A DNA stretch of 64,000 nucleotides from Odobenus rosmarus divergens. Lineage: Eukaryota > Chordata > Mammalia > Carnivora > Odobenidae. Below the pieces are notes generated by a model. The model was not told the origin of the DNA and did not search any database. It worked only from the letters and a program-made list of their open reading frames with translations. Both the position numbers and the translations under genes were made by a program. The stretch is from contig NW_004450945.1 in the NCBI RefSeq assembly GCF_000321225.1, positions 260,604-324,603 of the forward strand, read 5' to 3'. Positions 54,889 through 64,000 of the stretch are shown in pieces (within the stretch, counting starts at the first letter, position 1; each line of letters opens with the position of its first letter).

Positions 54889-56065
54889 CATAATGTCAGA
54901 TCTTCATTCCGGCCAACTCTATTAACTTCCAGGGGTTTTCTTAGTCATCTGCTAAACTAGCTTTAGTTAGATCACTAGATCCAGGGATCAGATGTACTAA
55001 TCCTTACATCCATCTATAGAGAACTATGCTCAATTCCCCTGGAATAGACAAGACATAGATAGAAAATCACAGAGGAAGGTAAAGTAAACACAGATGAGGA
55101 TATAAGATGGTATATATAGTTCTAAATTATAATAAAAGAATTTTATGAAAGATTATTTATTGTATCAATAGTCACCTTTTTTTCCCTTAATTACTTAGTT
55201 CTCATCTACAATATTCCAATAGCTTACTTCCTGGTTTCAGTCCATCACAAAATAAAATAGAACTCTACCTTAGAAATTCCCTGTTAAAAAAAAAATCTAC
55301 ATCAAAATTTTTTTTAAGTTGTGATCCTTGAACTCTTTGATTAAGGATCGTTTACAAGCAAAGTAGATTCCTCGTCTCCTCCCCAGGCTAATGAGTCAGA
55401 ATCTGTGTGCATTTCCAACAAGCCCTATTGGTAATTCTTAATCCATCAGCTATTAGTATATATAGTAGAGTCTAAAATATCCAGCTTGCCCCAAGACATT
55501 CTCTAAAATGTGGCCTAATTTCTCACTAGTTTTCTTTGTCTCTGGATTAGCCAGGTTCTTTTGATTTGAGAACCTGAGACTCCTTCCAGGTTAGGTTTAT
55601 AAGAAGGACACATTAAGAACTGAGGTAACCCTAGGGACAAACCATTCTCTGACTCTTGTATAAACCTTATGGTTTCTCTTCATGGGGCTTCTAGCCCCTC
55701 AAAATTTTAATCTGCCATTACCTTGATTCTACCTTACAGTTTTTCTCTCTATATCTTCTCTTCCAGCTTTATCTTCCACTGAAACTTTGTGTTTCTAAGT
55801 TCAAATAATCATAGAAGGCATGTGGTTAGCCTCATTCATCTTTTTGGCTAAGCCCATGACAAACCTGTAGAATAACTGATCTCTAATTCAATGAGGGGCA
55901 TTTGTAGACAAGGTGGCATGGTAATGATCATGGCTACCTAAGAGAAAGTTCTGAGTTATGGCTGGATACGTGGGTGGCCTCCAAGAAGAAGCTGTATATG
56001 GTCAAGCACTGCACCCTCTCTTCCCTACCCTAAATACACAGTGTTTTTCCTCAAAAGCACAGAGA
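54889..56065. other. Unique AT-rich sequence
   Basis: No gene or firm repeat recognised, apart from possible L2 strings from about 55480. Confidence 0.35.
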
Positions 56066-56069
56066 CTCT

Positions 56070-56402
56070 GCCTTTGTGTGTATATTCCTTTCTATCTGAA
56101 ATGACCTAATTTTCCAATGTACATCTACTGAAGTCTTACTATTCCTTCAAGGTCCTTTCTCAATTTAATTTTATGGAGGCTGCCCAGACTCTCTAAGCAG
56201 AATTAAACTCTTCATGATCTATTTTCTCTATACCCCTCTAAAATGCTTTTTTTTTTTTTGGCTTAAGGTCTATATATGGTTCCTATAATTAATCTCATTG
56301 GATAAGTATAAGCCACTAGAGATCAGAAACTTTGTACCTTGTATTCATTGATGGTTCCTCTGCAGAGTTAAATTCAGTGCCTATAAACATTAAGCATCAA
56401 AA
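56070..56402 (+). mobile_element. L2 LINE 3' end
   Basis: 'gtattccttctatctgaaat'-type start, 'ttactattccttcaaggtcc', 'atggaggctgcccagactct' and end 'gagttaaattcagtgcctat' match the L2 3' region. Confidence 0.6.
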
Positions 56403-56660
56403 CAGTGTTTTTCAGTTTTATTTAATAATGTGGGTAATCCAAAATTATAAAGTTCAAATCATTATTTTGGGCTTTGATTACGACTTAACATTCACTGTCC
56501 TATCATAGTTTCAGATATATAATGTTAAAAAATAATAATATTATTTGAAAAGAAAGAGTAACAAAAACAATGCCTGTGATATATGTTCCTTCAAAAACAT
56601 GGAGATTCAGAGATATTATGTGTCTTATAGTTTATTTGATAAATAAATTAACATTGTAAA
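56403..56660. other. AT-rich sequence
   Basis: Nothing recognised. Confidence 0.4.
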
Positions 56661-56664
56661 CATC

Positions 56665-56790
56665 AAGCTTTATTACTTAACTACTTTGGGCCTTATTTTC
56701 TCATTTATAAAATAAAGGGGTTTGTCTGGATTGTCTGGATGGTCTAGATGGTCTCTAAAATACCTTTCAGTTCTGATATCCTGTAATCTT
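56665..56790 (+). repeat. MIR3 SINE fragment
   Basis: 'acttaactactttgggcctt', 'attttctcatttataaaata' and 'agatggtctctaaaatacct' match MIR3; a short GTCTGGAT tandem sits in the middle. Confidence 0.65.
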
Positions 56791-57978
56791 TGGGACTTCA
56801 TGTATCATTACTAATATCACTCAGTATCAATATCAACGACGTTCCCTGTCATTCTTCTCCCTTTATTTCCCCATCCATGGAAATATTTTTTGCACTTTTT
56901 CTTATTCCTCGTCTCTAAAGATATAACGGAGACTTCCAAATTCATGACCTGTGCATTTGTCAGAGTCTACTTGCTTTTCACCTTTCTTGGGTTTGTAATG
57001 GGACTTTCATACTGACCCTATTAGCTTCCATTTCAGGCTACATTGGAAGAAATGCTCCATACCTCAGATCCTTTTTAGTTTAATTTCCTTCAATCTAACT
57101 TAATTAAGATGTTTAGAATATTTTGTGTAAGTACACAATCTAATTGTCACGACAAAATGCACAGGGACCTCCAGAAGTTGACTGGAACACACACACTGTG
57201 GAATCTCTCCCCTCCCGCCTCTCTACTCAGGGAGCCCCAGCTGGTGAGTCAGGGTTGTGCTGGCAGAACCCTTGAAAGAGCCTAGAAAATAAAATTCTTG
57301 AGAAGGGCAGATTCCTTTTCTCAGTGGAAAATGCCAGGTTGTAAAAACAGAGGCTGAATGACTGAATTCACAGCAGTAATTATCTCGGAATGATAATTAA
57401 CTATTTTCTTCAAGTTTTCAGAGATTTCAAGGCTTCCCACTTTGCTCTAACTATATCTGTTTTAGTTATGAGTGTGTTTGGATTTTCTGCTTGGATTCTA
57501 GAGAATGATTGAAAACTTGTTTTCTTCTTCCTTCCCAGGATTTTTGCACTCATTCCCCACTTGCTCTTGTAGTCTGTGATGGGGATTACTTCTGTGGAAC
57601 CAGTTTTTGTTGTTGTTGTTGTTGTTGTTTGTGCTTCTTTCAATTTAAATGACCATCAGTGAATGTATCCATCTTTAGTCCCAAGCATTAAGATAACTTT
57701 TTAACATACTGGGGCAGTTAAGGTCCCAAGCTCTTCGGCATCAGATGGATTTGGTCTAGTTTGGTTTCTGCCACACGGTGGTATATAAATGGTGGGGTGA
57801 CAAGAATGTCTACCCCAGGTGCAAGCAGTAAGACAGTGCGTTGTTGGTAGAGAATTTATAAACAATAATAAAACTGACTATAATTTAGTCTGATTTTTAT
57901 TATCACCATGTGCATGTACTTCTAAAAAATGTCAGTAATAAAATATTCCTCCTTGAAAAAATTCTTCTTTAGTCCAAG
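56791..57978. other. Unique sequence with a (TTG)n tract
   Basis: (TTG) about 7 units at 57607-57629, giving a Thr-rich minus-strand frame (57643-57410). No gene recognised. Confidence 0.4.
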
Positions 57979-57986
57979 TTCTAAAC

Positions 57987-58455
57987 CAATGATTCTCAAG
58001 GTATACTTTGACCTAAGACCAATGGAAGTACTAGGGATCCTTCTGGGAAGCCTGTGAGGTCAAAACTATTTTTATAATAACACTAAACTATCATTCGCCC
58101 TTTTCTCTCCTATTCTCTCTTGAGTGTACAGTGAAGTTTCCAGAAGCTGTAATGTGATAGTACAACCTACTGGATGATGAAGCAAATAGGAGTGTTTACT
58201 GCTAGCGAAAATGCAAAGCAATGTACTTCCAAGCTAATTTTAATGTAGTTTTTCATTAAAAATATGTTGTTGCCATGTAATATTTTCATTGTTATTTTAA
58301 AATGAGTTATAAATACATACTTAAATGTTTTCCAATCTAATTTCTAATATGGTAAATATCACTAGATATCTATAAAAAAGTAAAAGATGTTTCACATCTC
58401 AAATGATTCTTAATAATTTAAGAGATCCTGAGACCAAAAAGTTTGAAAATCACTG
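57987..58455. mobile_element. hAT-Charlie-type DNA transposon, complete ends
   Basis: Terminal inverted repeats: left CAATGATTCTCAA, right TTGAAAATCACTG (reverse complement CAGTGATTTTCAA). A perfect 8-bp target duplication, TTCTAAAC, occurs at 57979-57986 and 58456-58463; 8 bp and CAGTGNTTCTCAA-type ends define hAT-Charlie. About 469 bp, non-coding, so non-autonomous or internally deleted. Confidence 0.9.
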
Positions 58456-58479
58456 TTCTAAACAACAGCTGTCATTAAT

Positions 58480-58690
58480 TTTCTTTTTGATAGCTGTGGA
58501 CTGTTCCTCTGAAAGGATGAAACATATATTGTAAGTATACACATTTAACAAGTAATCAATTGATGGACATTATTTCTAATCTTTACTATTATTCACAGAT
58601 CCACAATTAATATACTTATGAACAATTACTCTCACGCTTACCTATAAGATGTCTATATAATATATCATCCAGTGAGGACATCTTTGAGAC
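58480..58690 (-). mobile_element. Old L1, antisense, part 1
   Basis: 'attgatggacattatttcta', 'cacaattaatatacttatga' and 'taagatgtctatataatata' follow the antisense order of the L1 ORF2-end motif. Continues at 59048. Confidence 0.55.
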
Positions 58691-58784
58691 TGAAGGGGTA
58701 AGGATGTTTGTGACTGTGCTGGGACAAAACAAGTCTAAGCCAGGACAATATCCCAGTGAAACTGAGATGCCTCATCACTCCACT

Positions 58785-59022
58785 TCTATAGCACCTACTA
58801 TGTGGCAAGCATTTGACATATATTACTAAATTTTATAATCATGGCAACCCCATGAGGTACTTGTTATTATTATCCCCATTAAAAATCTTAGAAAATTCGG
58901 ACATAAGAAATATCAAATAATTTCCCCAATACCACACTTAGTAAATGTGAAACCAGGATTCAAACCCAAACAGCGTGACTCCAGCATCTATGCTGTTAAC
59001 TTCCACAGTATGCTGTCTCTCT
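58785..59022 (-). repeat. MIR SINE, antisense, near full length, nested
   Basis: 'cctactatgtggcaagcatt', 'aaccccatgaggtacttgtt', 'attatccccattaaaaatct', 'ccaataccacacttagtaaa' and 'ccaggattcaaacccaaaca' match the reverse-complement MIR. It lies between two pieces of an antisense L1. Confidence 0.85.
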
Positions 59023-59047
59023 TTAAGACATGTAGGGACTTACCAAA

Positions 59048-59325
59048 GCCTAAATTCCTAGAATTACAATTGTGAGTAAAAATGTATGTGATTTTTTATG
59101 CTGATAGATATTGCCATATATCATCCCATAAGGTTGATCCAATATTCACTACCCAAGAATGCATAAGCTTATCTATTTCCACAAATTCTCACCAATGTTG
59201 TGCATTATCAATCCTTATAAAAAATACTTGCCATTCTGATATGAGAAAAATAGTATTTCAGTGTTTGCTTTGCTCCTATTCTGATGGTAGTTGAACATAC
59301 TTTCATGTGTTTAAGAATGATATGT
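59048..59325 (-). mobile_element. Old L1, antisense, part 2
   Basis: 'gctgatagatattgccatat', 'caaattctcaccaatgttgt', 'gcattatcaatccttataaa' and 'aaatagtatttcagtgtttg' match antisense L1M ORF2 end. Confidence 0.8.
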
Positions 59326-59878
59326 TGTAATCGTTAATTTTATGTGTCAACTTGCCTGAGCTAAGGAACACCCAAGTAGTTGGTAAAACTTTACTGGGTG
59401 TGTCTGTGAGGGTGTCTCTTGAAGGGATTTGTATTAGCATCAGTAGACTGAATAAAGAAGATCTCCCTTTCCAAAGCCGGTAGGCATCATCCAATCCACT
59501 GACAGCCTGAATGGAACAAAAAGATGGAAGAAGAGTGAATTTCCTCTCCTCATGAGCTGACATCCATCTTCTGCCCTCAGACACTGAAGCTCCTGGTTCT
59601 CAGGCTTTCAACCTCACACCAGGACTTAACACCATTGGCCCACTGCTTCTCTGGCCTGCAGACTCAGACTGAATTACACTACCAGCTTTCCAGGCTCTCC
59701 TGCTTACAGATGGCAAACTGTGGGACTATGGGCCTCTAAAACCATGTATGGTAATTCCTATAATAAGTTTCCTCTTATCTATATGTATCTCTCTCTCTCT
59801 CTTTCATTCTATCTACCTACCTACCTACCTATCTATCCTATTGGTTCTTTATCTCTAGAGAATGTTGAATAATACATA
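59325..59878 (+). mobile_element. ERVL-type (MLT2-like) solo LTR
   Basis: 'cgttaattttatgtgtcaac' start, 'actttactgggtgtgtctgt', 'gtagactgaataaagaagat', 'gcatcatccaatccactgac', 'cctattggttctttatctct' and an end 'gagaatgttgaataatac' give the MLT2 LTR order. No internal retroviral sequence is attached, so it is a solo LTR; non-coding and old. It contains a (CTAC)n/(CTAT) tract near 59812-59840. Confidence 0.85.
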
Positions 59879-59879
59879 T

Positions 59880-60620
59880 GTACTGGCATTTCTGTTCATA
59901 ATTATTGCACTTTTTCAGTTATATTCTTCATCTTTTGCTTACTGATTTGGGGGGGCACTGTATTAAGGAAATCAGACCGATTATCGGTCATATGTATTTC
60001 GTGTGCATTCCCTCTTCTTTTCACTATGTTTATATTACTTTGTCATGTAGATTCTTAAAAATGTGTTTACATAATTAAATTCAATAATCTTTTTTTTCTC
60101 TTGGCTTTTGAACTGTCTTTTATACTCAACTGGATAGCCTCACCCTCTTTATGTGTGTGTTTTTATACGTGCGTATGTGTATAACTTTCAAAGTTTCTTC
60201 TTGCTTCTTTTATAGCTTAATTTCCACATTTCAGTCTGTAAATTACCTGTCATTTAGCTTAGTGTAGGTATGTAGTCACCTTTAATTTTATTTTCTAGCA
60301 TACATTTTCAATTATTATATTACCATAATATAAATTAAATATGATGATGTTAGTTACCTCTCATTTCTCTACTTTTTCAAAAATATCCTGTATATTTTCT
60401 TGTCTAGTTTTCCACATGAATATTAGAAATAGCTAATCTAATTATAAAGTGAGAATTCCAGTCATGTTGTTAATTAATTTCTCTATTATTCTAATTTATA
60501 TAGATTTAAATTTTGTAATAGTTCACTTGAAGAAACTGGAATTCTTTTTCATTATTTCAAGTCTTACTTGAGTTTCTCAATACTTTTAAACTCATCTTCA
60601 CACAGATCTTGTTTGAATAT
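59880..60620 (-). mobile_element. Old L1, antisense, part 3 (decayed)
   Basis: 'tactggcatttctgttcata' and 'cttcatcttttgcttactga' resume the antisense L1 order after the LTR; further right the match fades into AT-rich DNA. Confidence 0.5.
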
Positions 60621-61230
60621 AGGAGGAATAGTCATTTTTATATAAGAATTCTGTACATAGGAACCTTACTGAATTATAATGTTGCAGTCTTAAATATGAA
60701 CGCACAAACAATGATCAAATATAAAATAAATCTTTCAAAAAGAAAGAGTAGAACAAATAAGCATAAAAGAGAAAAGATATCACTGGAGCTAACACAGATA
60801 ATTCCAGAAAAACTTCATATAAAAACAACATTAATCAGAGGCCTTAGAGAGAATAGAAAAAATGGTTCATAAAAAAACAAAAACAGAATGCCATGGAAAA
60901 GGGGCAAATAAGTACAAGGAAGAGTTCTTGCAATTTAAAATAACTGTTCAGTTAAGCAGTTCAAGAACAGCATTGAAAGATGACTTCAAGGAAGTCTCCT
61001 GTTTTTATGCAAACCTAATAACATTCTTTATTTTGGAAGGAAGGGATTTTGTTGCTGTTACACCTTTTATCTTGCATTTTGTTTTCTAACCCTAGTTTAC
61101 CTACAGAAATAGGCAAAGCAACTTTTCAGTATTATTGTAGGCCAAATAAGTACTGCTTTGTTTTGATTTACTATATGAAATCTCCTTAGTTCTGACTTTG
61201 GCTTCACACGGCATACTTTTCCCTCATATT
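60621..61230. other. AT-rich sequence
   Basis: 87- and 75-codon plus-strand frames (60609-60872, 60862-61089) are Lys/Asn-rich from base composition. No protein recognised. Confidence 0.4.
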
Positions 61231-61234
61231 CTTG

Positions 61235-61405
61235 TTCAAGTACATAGTGTATTGTATTATGAAGTATCTATTTATACCTCTCTTTCACTACTAAGCTGGG
61301 AATTCCTAGAGGATAAAGACTATCTGCTTAGACTCTTGCACACACATTCTGAAGAGAGCAACCCACACATAGTGGACACTCAGGATTGACATTGAATGGA
61401 AATTC
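61235..61405 (+). repeat. L2 3' end fragment
   Basis: 'actaagctgggaattcctag', 'aggataaagactatctgctt' and 'cacatagtggacactcagga' match the L2 terminus ('gcacatagtaggcgctcaat'). Confidence 0.6.
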
Positions 61406-61499
61406 AGTTTCACAACTGTTAATTTACCCTGTAGCAGGCACAACATTACAAATTATATGGAATCCCAGGTAAGACCAAGTCCATGATACCGTCTTTTTT

Positions 61500-61707
61500 T
61501 TTTTTAAGATTTTTTTTTTTTATTTGAGAAAGAGAGAGAGAGAGCTAGAAAGTGATAGAGCAAGCACAAGCAGGGGGTAGGGCAGAGGAAGGAGAAGCAG
61601 ACTCTCCACTGAGCAGGGAGCCCAATGCAGGGCTCGATCCCAAGACCCTGGGATCATGACCTGAGCCGAAGGCAGACACTCAACCGACTGAGCCACCCAG
61701 GCGTCCC
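61500..61707 (-). mobile_element. Can-SINE, antisense
   Basis: Poly-T/GA run, 'cagggctcgatcccaagacc' and antisense head 'ctgagccacccaggcgtccc'. Target duplication not clear. Confidence 0.94.
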
Positions 61708-61764
61708 TATAATACTTTCAATGTAACTGAAAGTGGAGAAGATGAAAAAGAAAATTAACAAGCT

Positions 61765-61988
61765 ACAAACTAGAACTGGGTTTCTCCTGCTCAACCTCAG
61801 CACTATTATTTTGGACCAAAGAATTTCTTATTGGAGGGAACTGCCCTATGCATTTTAGAATGCTTAGCATTGTTTCTGGCCTCTACCCACCACAAGATCC
61901 CCCACAATCATGAGAGCCAAAAATGTCACCAGGCATTGCCAGATGTCCCCTGGTAGGGAAAAATGCCCCTGGTTGAGAACCACCAAGT
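61765..61988. mobile_element. hAT-type non-autonomous element, family unsure
   Basis: 'cctcagcactattattttgg', 'ggaactgccctatgcatttt', 'ctggcctctacccaccacaa', 'gtcaccaggcattgccagat' and end 'cctggttgagaaccacc' match a widespread mammalian DNA transposon pattern with 'ggttctcaacc' termini. Confidence 0.7.
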
Positions 61989-62304
61989 TAATGTAAGACA
62001 TGCTCCATAAAGTAATATAAGCAAAGTACTTTGGAGATTCAAAATAAGGAGAGACATACCTAGTTGGAAAAGTCAGGAACGTTTTCAGAAATGAGTTGTT
62101 TAAATTGAGACATTATTAGCACTATATCCAAGGCATCTTTGAAATTTTGGCTAAAATGTTCATCCCTTGAGCTCTGAACAAGTTTGACTTGTTAATTTTG
62201 AGCATGAGTGTTAGTAAAGGGTATTTATAAAGCTAGAGGAAAATTACGCTATGAATATTTTCTGACATATAAATATCAAGGAGATAATGCTATTCTTTAG
62301 CTGA
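61989..62304. other. AT-rich sequence
   Basis: No gene or repeat recognised. Confidence 0.4.
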
Positions 62305-62305
62305 C

Positions 62306-62331
62306 TGTGTGTGTGTGTGTGTGTGTGTGTT
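62306..62331. repeat. (TG)13 microsatellite
   Basis: Uninterrupted TG dinucleotides directly at the 3' end of the RPL30 pseudogene on its minus strand (read there as CA), where its poly(A) tail would be expected. Confidence 0.95.
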
Positions 62332-62334
62332 TAA

Positions 62335-62785
62335 AACAAGCTCTGGTCAGTTTTATTAAAGAAAAATTTTGCGTGATTAACTTTTCACTAGGCTGTTCTG
62401 GCAAGATTCTAATGTTATCAGAATCACCTGGATCAATGATAGCCAATGTGCATACTCTGTAATATTTCCCACATTCTGTGCCCAATTCAATATTATTGCC
62501 ACGGTGGTGATAGACACTAGTTTTGGCCAACATGACATGGTATTCTATTTCAGATTTCCTCCAGTCTGGACAGTTGTTGGCAAGGATGACCAGTTTGGTT
62601 TAGCCATATCGGAGCATTTTCAGAGTCTGCTTGTACTCCAGCACATACTTTCCACTTTTCATAACAAGTGGGAGCCCAGAGTTGATCGATCCCAGGGACG
62701 TTTTTGTCTACTTTGCAGCCACCATCTTCCTGCCTTAGGTGCAAGATGGCCCCAACCAAAAGCAGCTGCCAAAATGGCCGGGTAA
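62335..62785 (-). pseudogene. RPL30P: RPL30 processed pseudogene, full length
   Basis: Reading the minus strand from the ATG at 62725, the whole of ribosomal protein L30 (a 115-residue 60S large-subunit protein) can be followed with no frameshift, for example in [20 protein letters not shown] and IIDPGDSD near the C-terminus. Two in-frame stops are seen: at Lys6 (AAG to TAG) and near codon 45 (in 'ggctaaacc'). The normal stop has changed from TAA to TTA, so the 3' half stays open into the flank. The 5' UTR is retained to about 62780 ('ggccattttggcagctgctt', 'gcacctaaggcaggaag') and AATAAA lies at 62357-62352. No introns, so it is an L1-driven retrocopy. It replaces no gene; non-functional. 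Confidence 0.93.
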
Positions 62786-62869
62786 GAGGAAGGAAAGAAA
62801 CTGATTCTTTGTATATTCTCCAAGTACATCTCTAGATTTGCAGTTTTTTTTGCTTCCATCTTGAAAATG

Positions 62870-63245
62870 CAATTTAGTAGTATTATCTATTTTCTTCATA
62901 AATTATTCCTGTTTCATCCTATAATGACCATCTTAATTCCTAGTGAGCCTTTTTTTTTGTTTTACTGTCTATTTTGTTATTAATATAAAGTAAGCATTTC
63001 TTTAGTTAGACATTGTTTGATATCTTTTCCCACCTTCATAATTTCATCATTAATTATTTTATTATTTATTATGTAAGACTTTTCTTTTGTAAATAGCATA
63101 TTTTGATGTTGTTCTTTATTCTGAGAGTCTTTTAACAGGCAATATTATACCATTTATATTTAACTTTCGATCTTAAACCATTTACATATTAGTTAGTGAT
63201 AACTTTAGATTTATTTCACCATCTCAATTTTGTATATATAGAGAA
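62870..63245 (-). repeat. Old L1 ORF2 fragment, antisense (weak)
   Basis: 'gtcttttaacaggcaatatt', 'ataccatttatatttaactt' and 'aaccatttacatattagtta' resemble antisense L1 ORF2 motifs such as 'aatccatttacatttaatg'. Probably the 5'-ward continuation of the antisense L1 at 58480-60620. Confidence 0.4.
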
Positions 63246-63254
63246 ACTACAGTG

Positions 63255-63432
63255 GTAACAGAATGGACTCCAGACCCAGATTCTCTGAGTTCTAGCTATG
63301 TGAGTTTGAGCAATTTAAATCATTTGCATTGCAAATTTAATAATCTGTAAAATGACATGCTTATGATGTTTGTTGCCTGACATCATTGTAAGAATTAAAT
63401 GTGAAAACACATCTAATACACTTATAATGCTG
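63255..63432 (+). repeat. MIR SINE
   Basis: 'gtggtaacagaatggactcc', 'ctctgagttctagctatgtg' and 'taataatctgtaaaatgaca' followed by 'ttgtaagaattaaatgtgaa' follow MIR order. Confidence 0.75.
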
Positions 63433-63549
63433 CTTAATTTTACTATATGCCCTTGATGACTTTATTTGTATATGCAATTTTATACTTTCTATACTATGCC
63501 TTTTTCTTTATACTTTTTCTCCTTCCTGTTCTTCCATTGGATTAATCTT

Positions 63550-63732
63550 TTTTTTTTTAAAGATTTTATTCATTCATGAGAGACAGAGGGGGAGAGAGAG
63601 AGAGAGAGAGAAGCAGAGGGAGAAGCAGGCTCCCAAGGAGCAGGGAGCCCGATGCGGGACTCGATCCCAGGACCCTGGGATCATGACCTGAGCCGAAGGC
63701 AGACGCCCAACCATCTGAGCCACCCAGGCGCC
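63550..63732 (-). mobile_element. Can-SINE, antisense, with perfect duplication
   Basis: Poly-T, GA run, 'gggactcgatcccaggaccc' and antisense head 'ctgagccacccaggcgcc'. A perfect 19-bp duplication, CTTCCATTGGATTAATCTT, occurs at 63531-63549 and 63733-63751, pointing to a recent insertion. Confidence 0.97.
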
Positions 63733-63751
63733 CTTCCATTGGATTAATCTT

Positions 63752-64000
63752 AGTGTAATATAACTTATGTCTTGTTCTTGTCCTACTAATTTCAATTTTA
63801 CAGTGCCATTTATATTCTTCTGTGTTACTTTTAACTTCTAAAGTTTACTTAAAGTTTAATCAGTAGCTTTGCTTTCCACACAACCAATACAAAGATTATA
63901 AGATTATTTACTCACATATTTCCCAATATTTTCTTGCATCCCACTACTTCCAGGACTTAAAATGCTTCTTCCTGAAGGAGGAGCCTGTCAGGGGAAAATT
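63752..64000. other. AT-rich sequence to window end
   Basis: No gene recognised. May continue the antisense L1. Confidence 0.35.

Noticed and set aside
59975..59992. Small inverted repeat GACCGAT-T-ATCGGTC
   Set aside because: Seven-base arms are expected by chance in a window of this size.
62297..62533. 78-codon minus-strand frame matching RPL30
   Set aside because: Not a gene: it is the 3' half of a processed pseudogene with upstream stop codons and a lost terminal stop.
34952..63732. Regularly recurring Can-SINE heads that might suggest a CRISPR array or tRNA genes
   Set aside because: They are dispersed retroposons in both orientations with target duplications and A-tails. Their tRNA-like boxes are inherited from the SINE ancestor and do not form an intact tRNA gene.

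Overview
This window looks like an ordinary stretch of a mammalian nuclear genome, most likely from a carnivore (order Carnivora). The evidence is about a dozen tRNA-derived Can-SINEs (the 'GGCGCCTGGGTGGCTCAG' head, a pyrimidine-rich body and an AAATAAA-type tail), many with intact target-site duplications, plus a carnivore-type L1 3' end. Beneath these lie old mammal-wide repeats: MIR, MIR3, L2, MER5A, hAT-Charlie and an ERVL-type LTR. The species cannot be told from the sequence alone. No complete protein-coding gene is visible; most open frames are short, repeat-derived or in low-complexity DNA.

Layout. 1-13 kb: mostly unique AT-rich DNA with L1, L2, MIR and MER5A pieces, a possible decayed coding segment inside an L2 (about 10.26-10.71 kb, - strand), and an open segment ending at a good splice donor (about 5.95-6.17 kb). 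13-22 kb: dense MIR/L2, one Can-SINE nested in a MIR, and a perfect 44-bp palindrome at 17916-17959. 22-23.3 kb: the one clear regulatory landmark, a CpG island with GC boxes, two CCAAT boxes and a TATA-like box; a strong minus-strand splice donor lies just beside it and a possible 35-bp exon on the plus strand lies 0.7 kb away. 23-33 kb: L2 and MIR, including a long L2 split by a MIR, and the first copy of a repeat I cannot name. 33-46 kb: L1-rich, with most of the young Can-SINEs and several nested insertions. 46-53 kb: mostly unique, with a CTCF-like motif, the second copy of the unnamed repeat, and a repeat-free block that could be a conserved non-coding element. 53-64 kb: Can-SINEs, a structurally complete hAT element, an old antisense L1 interrupted by a MIR and an ERVL-type LTR, and a full-length RPL30 processed pseudogene.

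How parts relate: the only plausible gene-level signal is the CpG-island promoter near 22.9 kb; the rest reads as intergenic or intronic DNA with candidate regulatory elements. I saw no CRISPR, operon, phage or other unusual gene system. The most distinctive observations are the 44-bp perfect palindrome, the CpG-island promoter with its minus-strand first-exon signature, the pair of related unnamed repeats 23.5 kb apart, and the possible unnamed pseudogene near 10.5 kb. Repeat names come from remembered consensus patterns, not a database search; boundaries are approximate unless a target-site duplication is quoted.
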